A stretch of 64,000 bases of DNA, from positions 62,001 through 126,000 of the forward strand of contig NZ_JBHIKY010000004.1 of assembly GCF_042139015.1 (NCBI RefSeq). Reading direction: 5' to 3'. Both the position numbers and the translations under genes were made by a program. The notes under the pieces were generated by a model. That model saw nothing but the letters and a program-made list of their open reading frames with translations. It was not told the DNA's origin and did not search any database. The first letter of the stretch is position 1. Each line of letters begins with the position of its first letter. Below are positions 24,804 to 33,244 of this stretch, one piece after another. The stretch comes from JBHIKY01 sp042139015. Lineage in GTDB: Bacteria; Bacillota; Bacilli; Bacillales; Marinococcaceae.

Positions 24804-27005
24804 ATGCGGAAACGCTCAAAGGGAATTATTGGTTTTGGGCTGGCATTATCAGTTGGAGCATTCGGTTCTTTTGCAGCGAAGGCTGATGCGGAAAATATTG
24901 ATGTGCAGCTTCTCAGCCTGAATGATTGGCATGGCCAGATTACAAAGGAAACAGCCATTGATGTCGGCGAGGACGAGGTCATGGTCGGAGGTGCTGATTA
25001 CCTGGCCACCCATTTAAAGGAGTATGAAGCAGATAACGAAAATACGTTGACAGTGCATGCCGGCGATATGATCGGAGGCTCTCCGATTATTGCTTCCGCT
25101 TTTCAGGATCAGCCGGTCGTAGAAATTATGGAAGCGATGGAAGTAGATATCGGCACAGTCGGAAATCATGAATTTGATGAAGGCATCGAAGAATTTCAGC
25201 GCATGGTGGAAGGCGGAGATCATCCGGATGTTCCGGAAACGGAAGGCTACGATGGCATGAATTTTCCAAACATCGCTGCAAATGTATATGATTCCTCCAC
25301 CGATGAATTACTGCTTAATCCTTATCATATCGAAGAAATTGATGGAGCTAGAATCGGTTTTATCGGAGTTGCCACTACAGATACGCCGGGTATGGTAAAG
25401 GTGCAGGGCAACGAGAATCTCGAAGTCCGTGATGAGCTCGATGCTATTAATACATATGCGGATGAGCTGGTCGATGAGGGTATAAGCGCGATCGTCGTTC
25501 TTGCCCATAATCCTGCCTCGCAGCAGGATGCCGAGTTTTCCAACGAAGTTGTAGATGGAAAAACGATCGCGAAGGCAGAAGGCGGAACAATGATTGAAGA
25601 TGTCGGCGAATGGGAGGAGGAGCTCCATGATGAAGTGGATGTCATTTTCGCAGGACACAACCACGAAACCGTAAACTCCACCATTAAAGATGATGTGCAG
25701 GTCGTTCAGGCATGGGAATACGGATACGCCTTCGGAGCAGTCGATATCGAGATTGATCCAGACTCAGGCGATATCGTGAGAGAGGCTACGGAAGCGGAAG
25801 TGGTGTACAACACACACGACGTCGAACAAGACCCGGAAGTAGCGGAAATCATCGCTGAATACGATGAGCTGATTGAACCAATTCAAAATGAAGTAGTCGG
25901 CGAAAGCCTTTATGACTACGAATCAAACCGCTATCCATTCAACGACCGTGCTTATTCAGATCATGCTATCGGCAATTTGATCGCTGATTCGATGGTTTGG
26001 TCGATGGAATCTGACTTTGGAATCATGAACGGAGGCGGTGTCCGGGCCGGGCTGAATGCCGGGGAAGTTACCTTCGGCGATTTATATACGATTCAGCCAT
26101 TTCAGAATATGCTTCAGAAATTCACAGTGGACGGCACAGGGCTCCGCGAAATTATGAATAATCAAATTACGAGCTACGGCCTTGATTATTCAATTGCCGG
26201 CTTTCAGTACACATATCGCTATGATCATGATGCCCAGCAGGGCGAGGTTGTCGATATTATGCTGCCGGACGGAACCCCGATTGAAGACGACGAAACCTAC
26301 ACCGTGACTACAAATGACTACAGTTTCCTCGCAGACAATATGGATGATTACGCAATTGGTGACAGCGAGGTTGGCGATATTGACTCTGATGTACTTCGGG
26401 ATTACGTAAAAAATGAAGTGAAGACAATTGACATGAAGCCGGAAGGCCGTATCATGCAGGTCGGAGAACGTTTCAATGATGTCCCACTCGATAACTGGGC
26501 AAACCCATATGTGTTTGACATGTCATTTAACGGTCTGGCAAAAGGTACATCCGAATCAATGTTTTCTCCCCGGACGAAAATAACACGTGCTCAGTTTGCG
26601 TATATGCTCACAAGATCTCTTGGTCTCGAAGCTTCCGGCGATGCTCCATTTGACGACATCACCCATCTTGCCCAGGAATCACAGGATGAAATTGCAGCGG
26701 CATATGAAGCAGGTCTTGTCATCGGAACATCATCCGACACATTCGAGCCGCATAAGCAGATTAAACGCTCTCAGATGGTGACGATGCTCATGCGTGCCTA
26801 TGAATATGAAAATGGAGAAGCCCACGAGCCTGCTTCCGAGGTGTTTAAAGATACCGATCATTTAGATGAAGAAATGGCCGCTGCCGTAGAATCTGCGTAT
26901 GAGCTAGGTTACATTGACGGCTATGACGGAGATGAGTTTAAGCCGAATAACACAGCGACTCGTGCCCAATCTGCCAAAGTCCTGTCGTTGTATCGGCTAA
27001 AATAA
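24804..27005 (+). CDS. Surface-anchored 5'-nucleotidase/metallophosphatase with SLH domains
   Basis: The product is 733 aa with GAGGTGG before the ATG and a Sec signal peptide (GFGLALSVGAFGSFAAKADA). The metallophosphatase domain has LLSLNDWHGQI, HAGDMIGGSP, GTVGNHEFDEG and IFAGHNHE, the UshA/5'-nucleotidase metal ligands. The C-terminal nucleotidase domain includes SDHAIGNLIADSMVWS and MNGGGVRAGLNAGEVTFGDL. From about residue 555, three SLH repeats (FNDVPLDNWANPYVFDMSFN, FDDITHLAQESQDEIAAAYE, FKDTDHLDEEMAAAVESAYE) attach it to the wall polymer. It would release phosphate and nucleosides from nucleotides outside the cell. It is very acidic, as in salt-adapted secreted enzymes. Confidence 0.93.
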   Translation: MRKRSKGIIGFGLALSVGAFGSFAAKADAENIDVQLLSLNDWHGQITKETAIDVGEDEVMVGGADYLATHLKEYEADNENTLTVHAGDMIGGSPIIASAFQDQPVVEIMEAMEVDIGTVGNHEFDEGIEEFQRMVEGGDHPDVPETEGYDGMNFPNIAANVYDSSTDELLLNPYHIEEIDGARIGFIGVATTDTPGMVKVQGNENLEVRDELDAINTYADELVDEGISAIVVLAHNPASQQDAEFSNEVVDGKTIAKAEGGTMIEDVGEWEEELHDEVDVIFAGHNHETVNSTIKDDVQVVQAWEYGYAFGAVDIEIDPDSGDIVREATEAEVVYNTHDVEQDPEVAEIIAEYDELIEPIQNEVVGESLYDYESNRYPFNDRAYSDHAIGNLIADSMVWSMESDFGIMNGGGVRAGLNAGEVTFGDLYTIQPFQNMLQKFTVDGTGLREIMNNQITSYGLDYSIAGFQYTYRYDHDAQQGEVVDIMLPDGTPIEDDETYTVTTNDYSFLADNMDDYAIGDSEVGDIDSDVLRDYVKNEVKTIDMKPEGRIMQVGERFNDVPLDNWANPYVFDMSFNGLAKGTSESMFSPRTKITRAQFAYMLTRSLGLEASGDAPFDDITHLAQESQDEIAAAYEAGLVIGTSSDTFEPHKQIKRSQMVTMLMRAYEYENGEAHEPASEVFKDTDHLDEEMAAAVESAYELGYIDGYDGDEFKPNNTATRAQSAKVLSLYRLK

Positions 27006-27085
27006 AATGTACATGGCAGTCTCCCTTTTGGGAGGCAGCCATATTTTGATTATTGTGCTGATGAGCTTGCGTCATGTGTTGTCGA

Positions 27086-27232
27086 GTTATTATAGATCGC
27101 TGATGATTTTCAAAATTTCGCTGATCAATTTCGATTTACCGCCGATCAATTTAAAAAACTCGCTGATCAATTTCGAGTTTTCGCCGATCAATTTAAAAAA
27201 CTCGCTGATCAATTTCGAGTTTTCGCCGATGA
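27086..27232 (-). repeat. 21-bp tandem array 4 (seven units)
   Basis: Read on the minus strand, seven heads (TCATCAGCG, TGATCAGCG or TGATCGGCG types) recur every 21 bp; on the plus strand CGCTGATGA-type motifs start at 27098, 27119, 27140, 27161, 27182, 27203 and 27224. The central part is a near-exact 42-bp double unit repeated twice, so local duplication of two units is recent. It lies between convergent genes. Confidence 0.92.
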
Positions 27233-27252
27233 ACCCCTGCCTGCTGCTTCAT

Positions 27253-28227
27253 TTAATCACGAATTGACGGAGCGATAATATCAATACGGTTCGTCCAGAT
27301 CCCCCCAGAAAAATCATCAGGCAGCCGTTCCATATCCTTCGCAGAATCAAAGCCTTCTGACCAGCCGCCATCTCCTGCAACAACAATTACCCTGGTGCCG
27401 GCGGCCTCCATACGATTTAAAAACTTATCCGGCCATCCCCATATCCAGGGAGCAAATTTTTCTGGAAGATGGATCTGCGTATTATGGCATGAATCAGGGA
27501 CGTAACCGGACCACCCCACTCCAATGTAAGGCAGCATACAGCTTTTCAAAGATTCCATCGACATAACGCGCATGTCCGGCATGTCCTCATTCAATGCTGC
27601 AATCGGCTTGTCCCCCCCATAAACTGCAAGCTGCTTCGTACGGCTTTCTGGCAGCTCTTTCAAATATTCTGCGAGCTGATGTCCTTCTTCTCTTTCATTA
27701 CTTTTTATATGTATCAAAAAGGATTCGTCCGGAAAACTCGATACTACCTCATCAAGCGAAGGCATCATTCCAATCCCTTTTCCACGAAACGGATAGGTCT
27801 TTCCATCATCTGCTGTATATCCGTAGCCGACATCGAGCTTTCTCAACTCATCCATCGTATAATCCTGCGTCGTACCTCCTGAGTCCGTGCGGCAATCGAG
27901 CCCGGCATCATGAAAAACTGCAAACTGGCCATCCTTTGTCGGCATAATATCAAACTCTACAATATCAGCTCCAAGCTCAAATGCTGCCTCCATCGACGGA
28001 ATTGTGTTTTCCAAATAAGAGTGTTCCGGTTGAAATATACGCTCTGCCGTACATGTATCAGACTCTATATTTTCCATAGAGAATGGTTGCCCAAGTCCGC
28101 GATGCGCCAGCAGTAATGGATCTTCGTTGCGCTCCTCTGCAAAAAATGAGCTGTTATTTACATAGATAAAGATAATTAGAAGCAGCAGCCCTGTCACGAA
28201 CCATTTCAATCTTTTTTTCCATTTCAA
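27253..28227 (-). CDS. Glycerophosphodiester phosphodiesterase family protein, membrane-anchored
   Basis: The product is 324 aa. One N-terminal transmembrane segment (WFVTGLLLLIIFIYV) precedes a GDPD catalytic domain. Motifs are LLAHRGLGQP (His-Arg), YLENTIPSMEAAFELGADIV followed by EFDIMPTKDGQFAVFHDAGL, covering the Glu, Asp and His metal and catalytic residues. A tail with RMEAAGTRVIVVAGDGGWSE follows. Such enzymes hydrolyse glycerophosphodiesters to glycerol 3-phosphate and an alcohol, outside the membrane here. The insert between the HRG and ENT motifs is longer than in GlpQ, so the substrate may differ. Confidence 0.88.
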   Translation of the reverse strand: MKWKKRLKWFVTGLLLLIIFIYVNNSSFFAEERNEDPLLLAHRGLGQPFSMENIESDTCTAERIFQPEHSYLENTIPSMEAAFELGADIVEFDIMPTKDGQFAVFHDAGLDCRTDSGGTTQDYTMDELRKLDVGYGYTADDGKTYPFRGKGIGMMPSLDEVVSSFPDESFLIHIKSNEREEGHQLAEYLKELPESRTKQLAVYGGDKPIAALNEDMPDMRVMSMESLKSCMLPYIGVGWSGYVPDSCHNTQIHLPEKFAPWIWGWPDKFLNRMEAAGTRVIVVAGDGGWSEGFDSAKDMERLPDDFSGGIWTNRIDIIAPSIRD

Positions 28228-28260
28228 ATGAGTATCCCCTATTCATTGTTTAAGTCCCCT

Positions 28261-28824
28261 CTATGGTTTTTGGGACCACGGTTCAACGATCCCGACAATC
28301 GTTCGGCCATTTTTTTGATGGTAGGCGGAGATTACGTTGTCACTGATTTCCTGTTTTGTCAGCCGTCTCGAACGGCTGTCTGATAATTTAAATCCGAGGA
28401 AAACCTCTTTATAAGTTACTTTTGAGAAATTTTACTTGAAATATGCCCTGTCCTCTGTTTTAACAGTAGGGTTTTCGGCACTGCTTCCGAGAACTCTTAT
28501 TATTTCTATATGTTTGTTATTGTTAAAATAAGCTGCCTGGTTATAGAAAGAAGGCTGAGTTCTTCCATGAATCCCTGTGATATATAAAGAAATCTCACCC
28601 TACTCCCTGTTTATTTTTTTTATAGCTTCAATAAAGTCCTGCTCGTCGTTGTAGTTAAGAGAAAGTGGAACAAAGGTGCCCTGTAAGTGCTCATATTTCT
28701 GCTGAAGTGAGGATAACTTGCGTTTATTTCTACCGACAACAATAACAGTATATTGTAGAGCAAGAAAATAGGCAGCTGCACTGCTTTGCATTCCACTGCC
28801 TCCTATGATGAGTACATTTTTCAT
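28261..28824 (-). pseudogene. SDR-type short-chain dehydrogenase, two in-frame stops
   Basis: The ATG at 28824 opens MKNVLIIGGSGMQSSAAAYF and VIVVGRNKRKLSSLQQKYEH, an NAD(P)-binding Rossmann start. A TAG (28600-28602) ends this after 74 codons, but the same frame continues GEISLYITGIHGRTQPSFYN and KTEDRAYFK. It then meets a TAA (28432-28434) and runs on as VTYKEVFLGFKLSDSRSRRL, TKQEISDNVISAYHQKNGRT and IVGIVEPWSQKP. These C-terminal motifs belong to the small short-chain dehydrogenases of Bacillus, about 185 to 190 aa long. No frameshift is needed, so the lesions are two nonsense codons. Confidence 0.8.
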
Positions 28825-28836
28825 AATGCCTCATTT

Positions 28837-29526
28837 TTACTGATACACCTCCGTCATCCATTCGACGATGCCCTGCCCTTTTTCTGAACGCAGTTCTTCC
28901 ACATTATGATGACCGATGATTTTCCCATCCTTAATGCCGATTACTTCATCTAATATCATCTCAATCTCTTTTATTTCATGAGTGGTGATCAATACGATCT
29001 GCCGTTCTAAATCAATGTATGAAATCAGGCTTTTCACAATTGAATCTCGCACCATTGGATCCAGCCCTGAAAGCGGCTCATCCATCAAAATAATTGGAAC
29101 ATCCCGCGACAGAGCTAAAACAATTTTAAACCGGCCACGATTACCTTTTGACAAATTTCTTAATTTGTCTTTTTTCTCCAGCTTCATGAAAGACAGCATG
29201 GCCATAGCCTTCTGTTTATCAAAATCTGGGAACTGCGAGGCATAAAAGTCCATCATGCCTCCAACAGTATAAAATCGGTAGTATTCATCCAACTCGGATA
29301 AATAAGACACTTGAGAGGCAATTCGGCGATCGACACGTCTGCCATTTACTAATACTTTTCCTCGGGTCGGCTGATTAAGCCCGGCAATCAGCTTCAATGT
29401 TGTAGATTTCCCACTACCATTTTCACCGACGAGGCCAATAATTTTCCCAGTTTCAAGTGTTAGATCAACATTATCCAATGCCTTCTTCGATAAAAAACGC
29501 TTTGTTACACCTTCCATTTTTATCAT
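28837..29526 (-). CDS. ABC transporter ATP-binding protein (YtrB-like)
   Basis: The product is 229 aa, a stand-alone ATPase subunit: Walker A in GLVGENGSGKSTTLK, signature LRNLSKGNRGRFKIVLALS, Walker B in PIILMDEPLSGLDPM and the H-loop in VLITTHEIKEIE. Its ATG overlaps the end of the GntR gene by 4 bp, so the two are translationally coupled. It pairs with the permease two genes upstream. The arrangement of YtrA-type regulator, ATPase and permease is known in Bacillus as a system induced by cell-wall antibiotics. The substrate is not evident. Confidence 0.92.
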   Translation of the reverse strand: MIKMEGVTKRFLSKKALDNVDLTLETGKIIGLVGENGSGKSTTLKLIAGLNQPTRGKVLVNGRRVDRRIASQVSYLSELDEYYRFYTVGGMMDFYASQFPDFDKQKAMAMLSFMKLEKKDKLRNLSKGNRGRFKIVLALSRDVPIILMDEPLSGLDPMVRDSIVKSLISYIDLERQIVLITTHEIKEIEMILDEVIGIKDGKIIGHHNVEELRSEKGQGIVEWMTEVYQ

Positions 29527-29903
29527 CTTAAGTCCTCCTTCGTCTGCTTAAAAAAATCAGCAATTCCTGCTTTAATTTCCTCTGCTGTATACCCCATATC
29601 ACGCATAACTCCTATAAAATACGAGATTTCCTCCTGCTTTAAACGCTCCCGCATCGATTCCAATATGGCCGGATCCTCAGTCACAAATGTTCCCTGGCCT
29701 CGTCTGCTTTCCACGATATTTGATCCCTCCAGTACCTGATACGTCCTTTGAACAGTATTTGGATTCACATTTGACTGCATGCCCATCTCACGCACTGAGG
29801 GCAGCTTTTCGCCGGGCTTCAAATCCCCTCGCAGAATCTGCCGGTTGATACGATCAGCTAATTGCATATAAATTGGACTCGTTGATTGAAAATCCTCGCT
29901 CAT
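29523..29903 (-). CDS. GntR family regulator, YtrA subfamily
   Basis: The product is 126 aa. The N-terminal winged helix has IYMQLADRINRQILRGDLKP followed by GEKLPSVREMGMQSNVNPNT, and a short C-terminal tail is typical of the YtrA subfamily, which lacks a full effector domain. It lies between the permease (3-bp gap) and the ATPase gene (4-bp overlap). A perfect inverted repeat with GTGTACTA arms upstream of the operon is its likely operator, giving autorepression. Confidence 0.92.
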   Translation of the reverse strand: MSEDFQSTSPIYMQLADRINRQILRGDLKPGEKLPSVREMGMQSNVNPNTVQRTYQVLEGSNIVESRRGQGTFVTEDPAILESMRERLKQEEISYFIGVMRDMGYTAEEIKAGIADFFKQTKEDLR

Positions 29904-29906
29904 CGC

Positions 29907-30719
29907 CTACACCTCAACTTTTCTATCCAAGATCCAGCATGAAAACACAAACAACAGGATCGTCACAATTGTTTCATACACGTAGTTTCCTGCATAAAAC
30001 ATTCCATTTTCGTTGGTGGGAGCCGCATCCATAGAAAACCCGCCGCTTTGAAAGGAGCCAGTATTTCCATGATCAAGCCAAAAGAGGACATCTGTGATTT
30101 GAAAGGCACCCCATTGGGTTAGAAAGCTGTATACCTGAGTGTCCGCGAACCAGCCGATTAATGTTAACGTAATGATTCCGAGCACAATGGTTAAAAATAT
30201 ACTCAAAATTGTTGGCATGGAGCGTTTGATGAATAAAAAGATCATCCAGAAAAATACGAGCCACATGCTGATGCTGATAGATAGCAGTACTACATGGATA
30301 CCGATAAAACCGACAGCGCTCCACCAGTCAGCCCAGTTTCTTCCCATCAGCACTTCCGGAGTGAAAGAGACCGAGATTGTTAATACCAGTAGAATAACTG
30401 CAATCGTTACAATCTGATTCAGTAAGCCGGAAGCCAGCTTTGCAGAAATGAGGCTCTTACCGGAAGCAGGCTGATGCATCCAGATGTGTAGCCGTTTCGT
30501 GTCTGATCCAAAACTGAAAATTAAATAATAAGCCAGGTACAATACCATCGCCACTAACGAGACTGCACTAAAAGCAAGTAACGTTTCTGATAAATAGCCG
30601 GATCTATTTCCAAAAAATCCAGCAATAGCACCGACGAACAGGAACAGCCCTATTGCAATCCAGAACGCCGGCTGCCCTAAGCGTATTTCCTTTTTAACTA
30701 AATTTGTCCAAGCATGCAT
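29907..30719 (-). CDS. ABC transporter permease (YtrA/YtrB-type operon)
   Basis: The product is 270 aa with six predicted hydrophobic segments: AFWIAIGLFLFVGAIAGFFG, AVSLVAMVLYLAYYLIFSF, IVTIAVILLVLTISVSF, VVLLSISISMWLVFFWMIFL, ILSIFLTIVLGIITLTLIGW and TIVTILLFVFSCWI. It begins MHAWTNLVKKEIRLG, a common start for ABC-2 type permeases. It is the first gene of the three-gene GntR/ABC operon, and a 22-bp palindrome is 26 bp before its start. It should form the membrane part of the transporter with the ATPase. Confidence 0.85.
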   Translation of the reverse strand: MHAWTNLVKKEIRLGQPAFWIAIGLFLFVGAIAGFFGNRSGYLSETLLAFSAVSLVAMVLYLAYYLIFSFGSDTKRLHIWMHQPASGKSLISAKLASGLLNQIVTIAVILLVLTISVSFTPEVLMGRNWADWWSAVGFIGIHVVLLSISISMWLVFFWMIFLFIKRSMPTILSIFLTIVLGIITLTLIGWFADTQVYSFLTQWGAFQITDVLFWLDHGNTGSFQSGGFSMDAAPTNENGMFYAGNYVYETIVTILLFVFSCWILDRKVEV

Positions 30720-30744
30720 TTCTTCATCTCTCCTTTAAGTATCT

Positions 30745-30766
30745 GTGTACTAATAAAATAGTACAC
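30745..30766. promoter_or_regulatory. YtrA-type operator before the GntR/ABC operon
   Basis: GTGTACTA and TAGTACAC are perfect 8-bp arms around ATAAAA. Position and arms fit GntR YtrA-subfamily operators, and the regulator is encoded in the operon. Confidence 0.8.
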
Positions 30767-30883
30767 TAATACTTAATGACAGTCAATATTAAAAAACACC
30801 ATTCTTATTGAACAGTGTTTTTTTTACTGAAATGCTGGATATTCTCGGCGTGCCGTCTGTGCTGAGAGCGGCAGATGTAGGGT

Positions 30884-31009
30884 GCTGGAGCATTCCGCTG
30901 ATGATTTTCGAATTTCCGCCGATGATTTTCGAGATTTCGCTGATCAATTTGAATTTTCCGCTGATGAATTTCAAAATTTCGCTGGTGAGCCATCACTTTT
31001 CGCCGATTC
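30884..31009 (-). repeat. 21-bp tandem array 5 (six units)
   Basis: On the plus strand the reversed heads CGCTGATGA, CGCCGATGA, CGCTGATCA, CGCTGATGA, CGCTGGTGA and CGCCGATTC start at 30896, 30917, 30938, 30959, 30980 and 31001, exactly 21 bp apart. The array lies between the ABC operon promoter and the 3' end of the YdcZ-like gene. Confidence 0.9.
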
Positions 31010-31049
31010 ACGTAAAAACAAAGTGTCATCTTTCTTTACTTTTCTGCAA

Positions 31050-31484
31050 TTATCCTTTATAAAACAACAGCAGAGATAGTCCCATAAAAACCACTCCACA
31101 CAGGCGGCGAATGGTAATCGGATAGGAGACGCTACCAAACATTCCAAAATGATCAAGTATCATTCCAATAATGACCTGTCCAAGTATGGCCGCTATTAGT
31201 GCTGAGCCTGCTCCAATGTTTGGAACACTCCACACCATGATAAATATGTAGGACGCCCCTAATGTTCCTATAAATAATTTCCACCATGAAAGGGATAAGG
31301 CTGCTGACAAATCCCCCTTCCCTAAAAATAAAACAAAGATAAACAGTACGACCGTTCCTGTTCCATAAGCGAGAAAGGATGCCTCCACAGTGCCTACTTT
31401 TTTCCCGATTTCCCCGTTAACACCCGCTTGAAAAGCAAGAGCTGCTCCGCCAACCAGGCTGAACAATAAAAAAAACAAATTCAT
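31050..31484 (-). CDS. DMT-type transporter, DUF606/YdcZ family
   Basis: The product is 144 aa with about five hydrophobic helices: FFLLFSLVGGAALAFQAGVN, ASFLAYGTGTVVLFIFVLFL, LFIGTLGASYIFIMVWSVPN, SALIAAILGQVIIGMILDHF and VVFMGLSLLLFY. GVNGEIGKKVG after the first helix is typical of the DUF606 (YdcZ) half-size transporters, which form homo- or heterodimers. The substrate is unknown. It is divergent from a LysR gene that is a likely regulator. Confidence 0.88.
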   Translation of the reverse strand: MNLFFLLFSLVGGAALAFQAGVNGEIGKKVGTVEASFLAYGTGTVVLFIFVLFLGKGDLSAALSLSWWKLFIGTLGASYIFIMVWSVPNIGAGSALIAAILGQVIIGMILDHFGMFGSVSYPITIRRLCGVVFMGLSLLLFYKG

Positions 31485-31546
31485 TTTTCATTCTCCTTCT
31501 CCTGATAACAAACCCTTTTTGTTTTTATGGTACTATCAATATGACA

Positions 31547-31559
31547 TCATTAATAATGA
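31547..31559. promoter_or_regulatory. Palindrome in the YdcZ/LysR divergent promoter region
   Basis: TCATTAATAATGA is a 13-bp perfect palindrome between the two starts. It is A/T-rich, so chance is possible, but LysR regulators bind such sites. Confidence 0.35.
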
Positions 31560-31612
31560 ATACTTTAAATGCAAGGCATCAATTAAAATGATGGGGAAGG
31601 GTTGATAAAAGG

Positions 31613-32473
31613 ATGGAGCTTGGAGATCTAGAGGTATTCAGCGTAATTGCCGAGGAAAGAAGTATTTCTAAAGCGGCTAAACGGTTGAATTATGTACAGT
31701 CAAATGTAACGGCGAGGATTAAGCGATTAGAAAATGAGCTTCATACTGAATTATTTTACAGGCACTCGCGAGGCGTTTCATTGACTTCATCGGGAAAAAC
31801 ACTACTTACATATGCCGAGAAAATATCTGCCCTCACAGATGAAGCTAAAAAAGCCGTCAGTGATCACACGGAGAGCGGCCCTTTGGCTGTTGGTTCTATT
31901 GAATCAACTGCGGCTGTAAGACTACCGGTCATTATCAATAAATACATGAGCGATTTTCCCGCTGTTGATTTCTCCCTGAAAACTGGAACAACTGAAGAAT
32001 TGCTGAATGATATATTAGAATTCAAGCTGGACGGGGCATTTGTCGCCGGTCCAGTAGGCCATCCTGAGCTTCAAGGGCATTTATTCGTAGAAGAAGAGCT
32101 TGTCCTTCTTTCTGATACGGAGCATACGAAGATTCAATCGCTCCAGGATATGAATGACCGTACTCTGCTTATTTTAAAACAAGGCTGTATTTATCGGAAA
32201 CAATTGGAAACCTGGCTGAGTGCGGAAGGTATTTTTCCGAAACGAAAGATGGAATTTTCTACCCTGGAAGGGCTGTTGGGATGCTTAAAAGCAGGGCTCG
32301 GAATATCTCTTTTATCCAGGCACTATGTTGTTCAGATGCATATGAAGGAAACACTGCAATGCTTTACTGTTCCTGCTCCATATCAACGAGTCTCCACCGT
32401 ATTCATACACAGACGTGATGTGTTATTTACAAAGGCTCTTCAGTCTTTTATGGAAAAAATAGACGTGCTGTAA
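31613..32473 (+). CDS. LysR family transcriptional regulator
   Basis: The product is 286 aa. The N-terminal HTH reads DLEVFSVIAEERSISKAAKR followed by LNYVQSNVTARIKRLENELH, a standard LysR start. The effector domain follows (GPLAVGSIESTAAVRLPVII, GCLKAGLGISLLSRHYVV). This sequence type resembles the CzcR-like or YdcZ-linked regulators of Bacillus. It is transcribed away from the YdcZ-like transporter gene with 128 bp between, the usual arrangement of a LysR regulator and its target. The inducer is unknown. Confidence 0.9.
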   Translation: MELGDLEVFSVIAEERSISKAAKRLNYVQSNVTARIKRLENELHTELFYRHSRGVSLTSSGKTLLTYAEKISALTDEAKKAVSDHTESGPLAVGSIESTAAVRLPVIINKYMSDFPAVDFSLKTGTTEELLNDILEFKLDGAFVAGPVGHPELQGHLFVEEELVLLSDTEHTKIQSLQDMNDRTLLILKQGCIYRKQLETWLSAEGIFPKRKMEFSTLEGLLGCLKAGLGISLLSRHYVVQMHMKETLQCFTVPAPYQRVSTVFIHRRDVLFTKALQSFMEKIDVL

Positions 32474-32514
32474 GAAGGGCGATTATGAGCAGGACTTATA
32501 ACTGATCGGGCTCC

Positions 32515-32640
32515 CGATCAGCGCTTTTAACCAATGTATCGGCGAAACTTTAAAATTGATCAGCGAATTTTTGAAAATCATCGGCGGAGAATCGAAAATC
32601 ATCAGCGAAATTTCAAAATTCATCGGCGAAAACGCAAATT
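32515..32640 (+). repeat. 21-bp tandem array 6 (six units)
   Basis: Units start at 32515, 32536, 32557, 32578, 32599 and 32620, all 21 bp apart. Heads are CGATCAGCG, GTATCGGCG, TGATCAGCG, TCATCGGCG, TCATCAGCG and TCATCGGCG. The array fills most of the gap between the LysR gene and ykuK-like gene. Confidence 0.9.
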
Positions 32641-32715
32641 ACTATTCTTCCTTTCCAAATAAATAAATGGTCTGTTTTTCCTCTTTTTTCTATATCCATA
32701 TAAAGGGGGAAAAGT

Positions 32716-33240
32716 ATGAGTAAGCAGCTGCGTTTTTATAATCTATCCAAAGATGATATGACTTTTTCGGAAGTTTACAAGCATATAGAATCCTTTATTG
32801 CAGCAGAGCCCAGAGGCCGTTACCGTTTGATGATCGGCACCGATTCCCAGACTCATAGTCGGTCGACCCGGTTTATTACCGGAGTTGTTATCCGACGTGA
32901 GGGAAGGGGAGTGTGGGCGTGTGTACGAAAAAAAGAAGTCAGACGGGTAATTGTGAATCTGCATGAAAAGATGTCGATGGAAACACACCTGACAGAGGAA
33001 GTCGCCCAGCTTTTTACTGCAGCCAAAAAACAGAGGTTGGTGCAGTTGATTCTGCCGCATATTAAGGAAGGCAGCTCTTTTACTTTTGAAGGGCATCTCG
33101 ATGTCGGAAATGGAACTAGAAACAAGACGAAAGTGTATGTAGAGGAAATGATGGAGCGCCTAACCATGCACGGGATGAAAGCGCGGGTAAAGCCTGATTC
33201 ATTTGTGGCTTCTAGCTATGCAAATAAATACACGAAATAA
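32716..33240 (+). CDS. YkuK family RNase H-like protein (DUF458)
   Basis: The product is 174 aa with AAAGGGGG 10 bases before the ATG. It contains RYRLMIGTDSQTHSRSTRFI and TGVVIRREGRGVWACVRKKE, an RNase H-like first strand pair with the acidic Asp, and ends FEGHLDVGNGTRNKTKVYVE, ARVKPDSFVASSYANKYTK. This matches the YkuK/DUF458 family of about 160 to 175 aa conserved in Bacillus. The activity is not established. It is a single gene. Confidence 0.88.
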   Translation: MSKQLRFYNLSKDDMTFSEVYKHIESFIAAEPRGRYRLMIGTDSQTHSRSTRFITGVVIRREGRGVWACVRKKEVRRVIVNLHEKMSMETHLTEEVAQLFTAAKKQRLVQLILPHIKEGSSFTFEGHLDVGNGTRNKTKVYVEEMMERLTMHGMKARVKPDSFVASSYANKYTK

Positions 33241-33244
33241 TTAG

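Noticed and set aside
30884..31009. Heptapeptide-repeat proteins encoded by the 21-bp arrays (FADDF-type frames)
   Set aside because: The frames are open because 21 is a multiple of three, on both strands and in several frames. None has a ribosome-binding site, and variation is not confined to third codon positions.
17461..32640. CRISPR arrays at the 21-bp repeats
   Set aside because: Period is 21 bp with no conserved 23 to 47 bp repeat and no unique spacers, and no cas genes are in the window. The units are degenerate tandem repeats.
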